Shown piece after piece: positions 1-5,470 of a stretch of 12,146 nucleotides of DNA. The position numbers and the translations under genes were made by a program. The stretch lies in NCBI GenBank assembly GCA_045591485.1, contig JAZNSV010000155.1, positions 1 through 12,146 on the forward strand, read 5' to 3'. Under the pieces are notes generated by a model, which saw only the letters and a program-made list of their open reading frames with translations, was not told the origin of the DNA and searched no databases. The stretch's first letter is position 1; the number at the start of each line of letters is the position of its first letter. This DNA comes from Colimorpha sp045591485 (GTDB lineage: Bacteria; Bacteroidota; Bacteroidia; Bacteroidales; P3).

Positions 1-73
1 CCGCCTGCGGCTGGGCAAGGTGGCCACTGTCGCCGGCCTTGCCTTGGGCCTCGCCGCCACCACGGTGCAGGCA
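1..73 (+). repeat. Direct repeat copy 1 (shared with 1359-1431)
   Basis: These 73 nt match 1359-1431 with five differences, four of them synonymous and one changing Val to Ala. The repeat lies inside the coding region of the hydrophobic segment of gene A. It may extend further left, outside the window. The spacing of the two copies is 1358 nt, enclosing the rest of gene A, the MNT gene, hepT and the start of gene B. Confidence 0.85.
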
Positions 74-520
74 GCCGAATGCAACCCAGCCATACCGTCC
101 AAGGTCCCTCCCACAGTCAAGGAGTCGGTACATGTGGCCGACAGCATTACGATAAAAGGCACGGTAGTAGACTCCAAGACGAACGAGCCGTTGCCGTTTG
201 TCAACGTCATCGTGAAGAAAGACGGCAAGATGGTGACAGGATGCTCAACCGACTTCGACGGCAACTTCAGCATCACCGTCTCCGAGGGCAGGTATGATAT
301 AGAGGCATCATATATAGGCTATGCCAGATACATTCAAACAGATGTTCTTCTCACGAGGGACACCACATTCGCCACAATCAAGCTAAGCGATAGTGACAAT
401 GTTTTCCCTGTTACGATTGGAATAATAACTGATGAAGACATACATCCCGTAATAGAAATCGACCCCAACGGCGCATCCCAATACTTGGAGAAAGACGGCG
501 TGAAGGTCATCGTGCGCTGA
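2..520 (+). CDS. 5'-truncated CarboxypepD_reg-like surface/periplasmic protein (gene A)
   Basis: Open reading frame entering from the left edge; the codon at 2 is in frame and no start is visible. A GTG at 20 is possible, but gene B (1189-1872) aligns through RLRLGKVATVAGLALGLAAT, so about 57 N-terminal residues, presumably with the four-cysteine module seen in B, probably lie outside. After the Ala/Leu-rich hydrophobic stretch (about 20-80) comes a CarboxypepD_reg-like beta-sandwich pattern (about 146-375): IKGTVVDSKTNEPLPFVNV, then TDFDGNF, then an ASYIGY core. Stand-alone copies of this fold occur in Bacteroidota envelope proteins and at the N-termini of TonB-dependent receptors. The protein ends in VKVIVR, close to the AEIIVR end of gene B. 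The MNT gene starts 35 nt downstream on the same strand. Function is unknown: the fold suggests an extracytoplasmic binding or assembly role, and no catalytic motif is seen. Confidence 0.8.
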   Translation, partial: RLRLGKVATVAGLALGLAATTVQAAECNPAIPSKVPPTVKESVHVADSITIKGTVVDSKTNEPLPFVNVIVKKDGKMVTGCSTDFDGNFSITVSEGRYDIEASYIGYARYIQTDVLLTRDTTFATIKLSDSDNVFPVTIGIITDEDIHPVIEIDPNGASQYLEKDGVKVIVR

Positions 521-555
521 CACAATATTTTCCAGCCGTTTACGTTATCCATGAT

Positions 556-852
556 ATGAGCGAAACAATGATACAGACCATCCGCGACTACTTCGCCACA
601 CAGCCCGTGCTGAAGGCGTGGATCTTCGGCTCCTACGCCCGCGGCGAAGAGCGCGAGGACAGCGACGTGGACATCCTCGTGCAGTATGACCCGGCAGCCC
701 GCATCTCGCTGCTCACCATTTCACACATGATGGGTGAATTAGAACAGAACACAGGCAAACGCATAGACCTGATCGAGGACGGGTGCTTGATGCCCTTCGC
801 GGTAGAGTCTGCAAATCGCGACAAAAAACTCATCTATGAGAGAAGAAGCTAA
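556..852 (+). CDS. MntA-type minimal nucleotidyltransferase (antitoxin of MNT/HepT pair)
   Basis: A 98-residue protein with the pol-beta-superfamily MNT signature: G25-S26, ten residues, then D37-V-D39 (GSYARG...SDVD), and a third acidic residue at D71 in the strand KRIDLIE. The length is usual for stand-alone MNT antitoxins. In characterised MNT/HepT systems the MNT partner transfers AMP from ATP to a tyrosine next to the HEPN motif of the toxin and so inactivates it. The catalytic residues are intact here, so activity is expected. The ATG at 556 gives a complete fold; an ATG at 568 is a less likely alternative. The last 17 nt overlap the HepT frame (836-852), which points to translational coupling. 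It lies between two paralogous CarboxypepD_reg genes, which is not the usual neighbourhood as far as I know. The family call is firm; the antitoxin role is inferred from the pairing. Confidence 0.9.
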   Translation: MSETMIQTIRDYFATQPVLKAWIFGSYARGEEREDSDVDILVQYDPAARISLLTISHMMGELEQNTGKRIDLIEDGCLMPFAVESANRDKKLIYERRS

Positions 853-1192
853 AGATATCGAGCGGTTGCAGCACATTCTTGACGCGACCAATGTGTTGAT
901 AGACTTCTCCGGGCGTCACACACTTGAAGAAGCGCAAGCCGACCCTGTGGTGTATTTCGGTTTGGTGAAACACGTTGAGATTATAGGTGAAGCCGTATAC
1001 ATGCTGACTCCGGAATTCAAGGATACCCATCCTGAAGTAAACTGGGGTGATATTGAGCGCATGCGTCATGTGCTTGTGCATGGATACTACAAGATTCGGC
1101 CAAAACAATTGTGGGAAACCATCATTGTTGACATCCCGACTCTGAAACCGAGTATCGAGCGTATGATAGCGGAAAAACCGAAATTGTCATGA
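836..1192 (+). CDS. HepT-like HEPN ribonuclease toxin (DUF86 family)
   Basis: A 118-residue, mostly helical protein of the HepT/DUF86 family. It carries the HEPN catalytic motif R-x4-H-x-Y as R77, H82, Y84 (RMRHVLVHGYY) and the family segment VKHVEIIGEA in the central helix (about 45-53). Family members are metal-independent RNases; Y84 is the position AMPylated by the MNT partner in characterised pairs. The motif is complete, so the toxin should be functional unless held in check. Its start overlaps the MNT gene by 17 nt, and its TGA stop (1190-1192) overlaps the ATG of gene B (1189-1191). Three consecutive genes are therefore probably translated from one mRNA. The overlap with gene B is unusual, since MNT/HepT operons normally consist of the two genes alone. 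The RNA target cannot be read from sequence. Confidence 0.9.
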   Translation: MREEAKDIERLQHILDATNVLIDFSGRHTLEEAQADPVVYFGLVKHVEIIGEAVYMLTPEFKDTHPEVNWGDIERMRHVLVHGYYKIRPKQLWETIIVDIPTLKPSIERMIAEKPKLS

Positions 1193-1872
1193 CCCACGGG
1201 AAGAACATCTGCAACCAGCTCAAAGAGGTCCGCAAGCGCATTGCGGAGGAAAATGACATACCTCTGGAGATAGAGGAGTGCAGCTACAAGGGCGAGTGCC
1301 GCGGCACCTGCCCGCGCTGCGAGGCGGAGGTGCGCTATCTGGAGAACGCCCTGGCCGACCGCCTGCGGCTGGGCAAGGTGGCCACCGTCGCTGGCCTCGC
1401 CCTGGGCCTCGCCGCCACCACGGCGCAGGCACAAGCTCCTGCCACGGATCCAGCCAAAATCGAGCGCACACAGCACGAGCTGTCGCTGATGGCCGATTGT
1501 GTGACGGTGCGTGGCATGGTGCGAGATTCTAAAACAAAAGAGGAAATTCCTTTCTGTCGGATTCACATAGTCGATTACAAGACACATGTCGACATTGATA
1601 CCGTTGTGGACAACGGCTTCAAGGGGAACTTTGCCATCCGCGTGCCCAAAGGAGAATACTACATCTACGTCCACCATATCGGATACAAGGAGGGTGGTGG
1701 CAGAAAGTGGACCATTGACAAAGATACCGATATCGGCGACATTCTGCTCGAACAAGGCGTAGTCCCGGTCATCGAGGTGGGTGGAGTAGAATCGGTTCCC
1801 CTTTCAACTACACCACCAGGGCATGAAGACTATTACCAAGGAGTCGGGGGCGCAGAGATTATCGTGCGGTAG
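1189..1872 (+). CDS. Cys4 module / hydrophobic segment / CarboxypepD_reg-like protein (gene B)
   Basis: A 227-residue protein, paralogue of gene A and complete here. Three parts are visible. (1) Residues 1-62 are charged and soluble, with a compact cysteine cluster C31-x5-C37-x3-C41-x2-C44 (the last part CRGTCPRCEAEV), which looks like a small zinc-binding module. (2) Residues 64-83 are Ala/Leu/Gly-rich and hydrophobic and end in an AQAQA stretch resembling a signal peptidase I site. (3) Residues about 104-187 match a CarboxypepD_reg-like domain (VRGMVRDSKTKEEIPF...GNFAIRV...HHIGY). The tail ends in AEIIVR, as gene A ends in VKVIVR. The predicted topology is a cytoplasmic Cys4 module with a periplasmic beta domain, anchored or cleaved. 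The start ATG overlaps the hepT stop. I do not know a named family for the whole architecture. A structural or envelope-sensing role is only a guess. Confidence 0.85.
   Translation: MTHGKNICNQLKEVRKRIAEENDIPLEIEECSYKGECRGTCPRCEAEVRYLENALADRLRLGKVATVAGLALGLAATTAQAQAPATDPAKIERTQHELSLMADCVTVRGMVRDSKTKEEIPFCRIHIVDYKTHVDIDTVVDNGFKGNFAIRVPKGEYYIYVHHIGYKEGGGRKWTIDKDTDIGDILLEQGVVPVIEVGGVESVPLSTTPPGHEDYYQGVGGAEIIVR
1359..1431 (+). repeat. Direct repeat copy 2 (shared with 1-73)
   Basis: Second copy of the 73-nt coding repeat, inside gene B. It encodes the hydrophobic segment and the residues just before it. The rest of the two genes is far more diverged, so conservation at nucleotide level is concentrated here. 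Recombination between the copies would delete or amplify a unit containing the MNT and HepT genes. Confidence 0.85.
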
Positions 1873-2040
1873 TCTGTCGCCGCGCAAACAATGTCACGCG
1901 CACCGGTGCGGAGGGCATTGGAGGGTGTGTAAGTGCTCCCCGCACGTGAGCGAGGTCTGTTTTCAATGAAAAAGTGGAGTCCGCTCATGAGCGCGGTGAT
2001 ATTGCACAAAAACGACGGAAGCGCGCCCGATGCGTAGTCC
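1873..2040. other. Intergenic, no gene seen
   Basis: Left part of the 419-nt gap between the convergent gene B and tsf. I see no credible coding frame. A perfect 12-nt palindrome CGCACCGGTGCG lies at 1899-1910 but has no T-tract, so it is at best a weak terminator for gene B. The right part of the gap is the hairpin cluster described next. Confidence 0.5.
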
Positions 2041-2265
2041 CGTGCCGAAGGCACGATATACTATTAACCCCACACTAAGCGACAGCGCAGTGTGGGGTAT
2101 TCCGTGACCAGCCGTGCAAGCGTGCCGGAGGCACGCTACTAATCTGGTTTGCCATGCTGATTAGTAGCGTGCCTCCGGCACGCCAGCTATCATCGGAGAT
2201 AGACAAACCCCACACTGTGCTATCGCTTAGTGTGGGGTTATTGGGATGGCGTACCTTCGGTACGC
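2041..2265. repeat. Mirror-symmetric cluster of six hairpins (REP/BIME- or MITE-like)
   Basis: Six inverted repeats are arranged symmetrically around about 2151. H1 2041-2055 (CGTGCC-GAA-GGCACG); H2 2068-2097 (stem CCCCACACT/AGTGTGGGG); H3 2121-2135 (CGTGCC-GGA-GGCACG); H4 2168-2182 (reverse complement of H3); H5 2208-2237 (28 of 30 positions match the reverse complement of H2); H6 2249-2265 (GCGTACC-TTC-GGTACGC). H3 and H4 belong to a perfect 25-nt inverted repeat, 2120-2144 versus 2159-2183, with 14 nt between. H1, H3, H4 and H6 are variants of one hairpin. The element sits between the convergent ends of gene B and tsf, so it could end transcription from both sides. No T-tract follows H6 on the tsf side. 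No open reading frame is present inside, so any mobility would need a transposase supplied elsewhere. Confidence 0.85.
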
Positions 2266-2291
2266 TGGCATGCGGACGCCTGCGCTTCCGG

Positions 2292-3278
2292 TTAGGCGCC
2301 GAGTTCGAGGCGCTTGAAGCCGGTGCACTTGAGGTCCTTGTCGGCCTTGGCGATGAAGTCTTTCACCTTCACCTTGCTCTCCATGATGTACTCCTGCTCC
2401 ATGAGGGTGTTCTCCTGGAAGAACTTGTTGAGGCGGCCGTTGGCAATCTGGTTGATCTGCTGCTCGCTGAGCTGGGCCATCTTTTCGGCGGCGACTTTCT
2501 CCTTGATTTCGCGGGCCTGGTTGACCTGCTCCTCGGTGATCCAGCCTTTGCCCATGTTGGAGGCCATGTGCTCCTCGCTGTCGACGTGGGCGGGGTTGAT
2601 GCCGGCCTTCTTGAGGGCGGCGTCGACGGCCTTGCCGACGAGCTCTTCCTTGGTCTTCTCGACGGCCACGCGGAGCTCCTGGTCCTTGATTTCCTGGGGC
2701 ACGCTGTCGGCGTCGAGGGCCACGGGACGCATGGCGACGACCTGCATGGCGATGTCGTGACCGACCTGGTCGTAACCGGCCTTGTTCAGTCCGACGATGG
2801 AGGCCATGCGGTTGCCCGGGTGGATGTAGGCGTAGACCTTCTCGGCCTCGATGGTCTCGAAGTGGGCCAGCTCGATCTTCTCGCCGATCTTGGCGATCTG
2901 GTCGGTGATGGCGTCGCTGACCTTGGCACCGTTGAGGTCCATGGCGAGAACTTCCTCCTTGGAGGTGATGTGGTTCTGCATGGCGGTGTCGAGGATGCTG
3001 GTGGTGAAGTCGACGAAGCCGGCGTTGGTGGCCACGAAGTCGGTCTCGCAGCTGACCATGATGATGGCGCCGTAGTTGCCCATGGTCTTGGCCAGGACGC
3101 AACCCTCGTTGGCGTCGCGGTCGGCGCGTTTGGCGGCCATCTTTTGGCCTTTCTGGCGCAGCAGCTCGATGGCTTTCTGCATGTCGCCGTCGGTCTCGAC
3201 GAGGGCTTTCTTGCAGTCCATCATGCCGACGCCGGTGAGTTTGCGGAGCTCGTTAACCTGTGAAGCGGTAATTGCCAT
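2292..3278 (-). CDS. tsf: Translation elongation factor Ts
   Basis: A 328-residue EF-Ts, the guanine-nucleotide exchange factor that releases GDP from EF-Tu in the cytoplasm. The N-terminal UBA-like module carries the family signature LTGVGMMDCKKAL (residues 14-26). The core has the diagnostic TDFVA (79-83), the loop that contacts EF-Tu. The C-terminal part contains the dimerisation/coiled region (KVKVKDFIAKADKDLK) and ends in LELGA. The protein is longer than the 283-residue E. coli form. The ATG at 3278 directly precedes AITASQVNELR, a typical start. It is the last gene of the rplM-rpsI-rpsB-tsf run, 102 nt after rpsB. That gap holds the CCTAG element, which may tune tsf expression relative to rpsB. 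The hairpin cluster follows its stop codon. Confidence 0.98.
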   Translation of the reverse strand: MAITASQVNELRKLTGVGMMDCKKALVETDGDMQKAIELLRQKGQKMAAKRADRDANEGCVLAKTMGNYGAIIMVSCETDFVATNAGFVDFTTSILDTAMQNHITSKEEVLAMDLNGAKVSDAITDQIAKIGEKIELAHFETIEAEKVYAYIHPGNRMASIVGLNKAGYDQVGHDIAMQVVAMRPVALDADSVPQEIKDQELRVAVEKTKEELVGKAVDAALKKAGINPAHVDSEEHMASNMGKGWITEEQVNQAREIKEKVAAEKMAQLSEQQINQIANGRLNKFFQENTLMEQEYIMESKVKVKDFIAKADKDLKCTGFKRLELGA

Positions 3279-3318
3279 ATTATTGTTCCTTTCTATTCTT
3301 TTAATGATTGATTATTGC

Positions 3319-3368
3319 AGGAAGCCCTAGGCATGCCTAGGAGGTCCTAGGGTGTCCTAGAGCTTCCT
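3319..3368 (-). repeat. Phased CCTAG repeat within an imperfect hairpin, rpsB-tsf spacer
   Basis: CCTAG occurs four times at an exact 10-nt period (3326, 3336, 3346, 3356), placing every copy on the same face of the helix. The ends form an imperfect inverted repeat: AGGAAGCCCTAGG (3319-3331) against CCTAGAGCTTCCT (3356-3368), 12 of 13 pairs. The inner part includes the perfect 16-nt palindrome CCTAGGCATGCCTAGG (3326-3341). The RNA of the rpsB-tsf message could fold here. There is no T-tract directly after it in the direction of transcription, so an intrinsic terminator is not obvious. Candidates are an mRNA processing or attenuation structure, a protein-binding array, or a dispersed repeat. 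Confidence 0.8.
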
Positions 3369-3380
3369 ATGAATTACTGT

Positions 3381-4232
3381 TTACTCAGCCTTCGGGGCTT
3401 CCTCGGCCTTGGGTTCCTCAGCCTTCTCGGCCTTGGGCTCACCGGTGCGGGGACGGCGGGCGCGGGTCTTGCGCTCGGCGGGGCGCTGCTCGTCGTTGTT
3501 CTCGACGGGGGCGGCCTCTTCCTCCTGCTGGGCGTCCTTGTCGAGGGCGCGCTCGTTCAAGCCTTCCTGGATGGCCTCGCACATGTGTTTGAGGATGCAG
3601 GCAATCGACTTCGACGCATCATCGTTAGCGGGAATCGGGAAGTCGATAAGCTCGGGGTTGGTGTTGGTGTCCACGAGGGCGAAGGTGGGGATGTTCAAGC
3701 GGCGTGCCTCGGCGACGGCGATGTGCTCCTTGTTGATGTCGATGACAAACAGGGCGCTGGGCAGACGGGTGAGGTCGGCGATGGAGCCAAGGTTCTTGTC
3801 GAGCTTGGCGCGCTCGCGCTGCACCTGGAGGCGCTCACGCTTGGAGATATTGTTGAAATCCTTGTCGTGCATCAGGGCATCGAGGCTGTTCATCTTCTTG
3901 ACAGCCTTGCGGATGGTGCTGAAGTTGGTCAGCATGCCGCCCGGCCAGCGCTCGGTGACGAAGGGCATGTCCACGCTCTTGGCCATCTCGGCGACGACCT
4001 CTTTGGCCTGCTTCTTGGTGGCCACGAAGAGGACCTTCTTGCCGCTGCGGGCCATCTGCTTCAGGGCAGCCGCGGCCTCGTCGGCCTTGGCGATAGTCTT
4101 CTGCAGGTCGATGACGTGCACGCCGTTGTGCTCCTTGAAGATATAGGGAGCCATTTTGGGATTCCATTTACGCTTGAGGTGACCGAAGTGGCAACCAGCA
4201 TCAAGCAGTTCTTCGAATTTGAGTTCGTTCAT
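3381..4232 (-). CDS. rpsB: Small ribosomal subunit protein uS2
   Basis: A 283-residue S2 protein of the 30S subunit, which binds on the back of the small subunit near S1. The N-terminus has the conserved GCHFGHLKRKWNPKM (13-27). The central Rossmann-like part has WPGGMLTNFSTI and the second conserved block FVIDINKEHIAVAEARRLNI, followed by VDTNTNPELIDFPIPANDD. From about residue 231 the protein runs into a low-complexity charged tail rich in Glu, Ala, Lys and Pro (KAEKAEEPKAEEAPKAE), which lengthens it beyond the roughly 240 residues of E. coli S2. The tail is probably disordered. The ATG at 4232 gives the usual S2 N-terminus. It lies 178 nt after rpsI and precedes tsf. Confidence 0.98.
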   Translation of the reverse strand: MNELKFEELLDAGCHFGHLKRKWNPKMAPYIFKEHNGVHVIDLQKTIAKADEAAAALKQMARSGKKVLFVATKKQAKEVVAEMAKSVDMPFVTERWPGGMLTNFSTIRKAVKKMNSLDALMHDKDFNNISKRERLQVQRERAKLDKNLGSIADLTRLPSALFVIDINKEHIAVAEARRLNIPTFALVDTNTNPELIDFPIPANDDASKSIACILKHMCEAIQEGLNERALDKDAQQEEEAAPVENNDEQRPAERKTRARRPRTGEPKAEKAEEPKAEEAPKAE

Positions 4233-4410
4233 TGTTTACTTTCCTTTTTGTTGTTTCTACTTTTACCAACCGTCGGGCAGACCTCAGGGCTGTGTTTTCC
4301 GGCTGTCCTATGCTGCTCGGAGTGTCAACGCAGCGGTACATCCTGACGATTTGGATACTAAACTGTCTGTTTGGGTGTGTTGCAACACTGTTGCAACATA
4401 CAGGACCGGA
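4233..4410 (-). other. rpsI-rpsB spacer / rpsB leader with twin palindromes
   Basis: A 178-nt spacer upstream of rpsB. Next to the rpsI stop are two copies of the perfect 10-nt palindrome TGTTGCAACA at 4378-4387 and 4389-4398, start to start 11 nt. The first extends to a 12-nt palindrome at 4377-4388. They could pair internally or with each other in RNA, or bind a dimeric regulator. No good TAnnTTTG promoter is seen. The part next to the rpsB start is A-rich on the coding strand (reads T-rich here), as is common for translation initiation in Bacteroidota. Confidence 0.55.
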
Positions 4411-4800
4411 CTAACGCTTGCTGAACTGGAAGCGCTTGCGGGCTTTGGGCTGACCGGGTTTCTTACGCTCGACCATACGCGGGTCGCGCATCAGGAAGCC
4501 TTCCTTCTTGAGGGCGGTGCGATCCTCGATGTTGTTCTCGCAGAGGGCGCGGGCGATAGCCATACGCAGGGCCTGGGCCTGGCCGGTGATGCCGCCACCG
4601 TCGAGGTTGGCTTTGACATCCCATTTGCCTTCGGCGTTGGCCACGGCGAAAGCCTGGCCGACGATGTACTGCAGCGGACCGGTGGGGAAATATTCCTTAT
4701 AGTCGCGACCGTTGACCATGATGGTGCCATTGCCCGGAGTCATATAGATACGGGCCACAGCGGTCTTTCTTCTACCAATGGTGTTGATTACTTCTGCCAT
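4411..4800 (-). CDS. rpsI: Small ribosomal subunit protein uS9
   Basis: A 129-residue S9. It begins with the conserved INTIGRRKTAVARIYMTPG, contains the family block GGGITGQAQALRMAIARAL (68-86), and ends in the basic tail KARKRFQFSKR. That C-terminal SKR reaches the P-site tRNA in bacterial ribosomes. The length is normal for the family. It lies 9 nt after the rplM stop, so the two are almost certainly cotranscribed and translationally coupled, as rplM-rpsI are in most bacteria. The frame is intact and nothing is unusual in the protein. The first gene after it, rpsB, is separated by a longer spacer with two palindromes. Confidence 0.98.
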   Translation of the reverse strand: MAEVINTIGRRKTAVARIYMTPGNGTIMVNGRDYKEYFPTGPLQYIVGQAFAVANAEGKWDVKANLDGGGITGQAQALRMAIARALCENNIEDRTALKKEGFLMRDPRMVERKKPGQPKARKRFQFSKR

Positions 4801-4809
4801 ATCTTCTTA

Positions 4810-5265
4810 TTATCTAACTTCGTTGATATTGATAGCTTTGGGGGTCTGACCCTGATGGGGATGCTCGCTACCGGCATAGATGTAGAGGTTGCGGTAGAGG
4901 GCGTCGCCGAGGCGGTTCTTGGGCAGCATGCCGCGGATGGCGTGCTCCAGGATGCGCTCGGGGTGCGTGGCACGCACCTTGGCAGGGGTGGTCTCGCGCT
5001 GGCCGCCGGGATAGCCGGTGTAGCGCTGGTAGATCTTGTCGGTCTCTTTCTTGCCGGTGAAGACAACCTTCTCGGCATTGATGATGATGACATTGTCGCC
5101 GCAATCGACGTGCGGGGTGTAGCAAGGTTTGGTCTTGCCGCGCAGGATGTTGGCCACACGGGTGGCCAGACGGCCTACGGTCTGTCCTTCGGCATCAACC
5201 AGCAGCCATTCTTTCTGAACGGTCTGCTTGTTGGCTGATACGGTTTTGTAGCTTAACGTACTCAT
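4810..5265 (-). CDS. rplM: Large ribosomal subunit protein uL13
   Basis: A 151-residue L13 of the 50S subunit, an early assembly protein. It shows WLLVDAEGQTVGRLATRVA near the N-terminus, the YTPHVDCGDNVIIINAEK block (49-66), KIYQRYTGYPGG, and the L13 signature AIRGMLPKNRLG (109-120). The length matches Bacteroidota L13, slightly longer than the 142 residues of E. coli. The ATG at 5265 is preceded by an A-rich stretch on the coding strand rather than a clear Shine-Dalgarno, as usual in this phylum. First gene of the ribosomal operon, with a promoter about 170 nt upstream and a leader long enough for autogenous control. Confidence 0.98.
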   Translation of the reverse strand: MSTLSYKTVSANKQTVQKEWLLVDAEGQTVGRLATRVANILRGKTKPCYTPHVDCGDNVIIINAEKVVFTGKKETDKIYQRYTGYPGGQRETTPAKVRATHPERILEHAIRGMLPKNRLGDALYRNLYIYAGSEHPHQGQTPKAININEVR

Positions 5266-5425
5266 TTTTTTATTTTACTAACGATGATATTTTCTCTTTT
5301 CGTTGTTAATTTCTCCGCTGACTGAACCACATTTTGCCTGCCGACGGATAAGCATGCATTATGCGTACCAATCTGAGAAAGTGCAACTTGAACGGGTATA
5401 CAAGGTGCGTCTTCCCCATTTTTGG
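5266..5425 (-). promoter_or_regulatory. Probable 5' leader of the rplM operon
   Basis: About 160 nt of untranslated RNA is predicted between the promoter below and the rplM ATG. The stretch around 5350-5380 contains GCATAATGCATGC flanked by TTAT/ATAA, giving short hairpin potential. Leaders of ribosomal operons often bind one of the encoded proteins. No known riboswitch or named leader motif can be assigned by eye. Confidence 0.4.
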
Positions 5426-5431
5426 AGAGTG

Positions 5432-5462
5432 CAAAGTTACGAACATTTTTTTAACTGGCAAA
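5432..5462 (-). promoter_or_regulatory. Bacteroidota-type promoter for rplM-rpsI-rpsB-tsf
   Basis: On the minus strand TTTG (5459-5462) is followed after exactly 19 nt by TAACTTTG (5432-5439). This matches the -33 TTTG and -7 TAnnTTTG elements of the primary sigma factor of this phylum, with the expected spacing. Transcription would begin near 5425. The -33 box lies only 8 nt past the stop of the methyltransferase gene, so the operon has its own promoter despite the tight packing. Confidence 0.8.
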
Positions 5463-5470
5463 TTTTTTTT

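Noticed and set aside
2154..3263. 369-codon plus-strand frame opposite tsf
   Set aside because: Antisense to an unmistakable EF-Ts gene; its composition is rich in Leu, Gly, Val, Asp and His with no domain. The same applies to the plus-strand frames opposite rpsB, rpsI/rplM, the methyltransferase and the nucleotidyltransferase.
3319..3368. Intrinsic terminator between rpsB and tsf
   Set aside because: The stem is imperfect and no T-tract follows it on the minus strand. A terminator would also cut tsf off from the operon without a visible new promoter.
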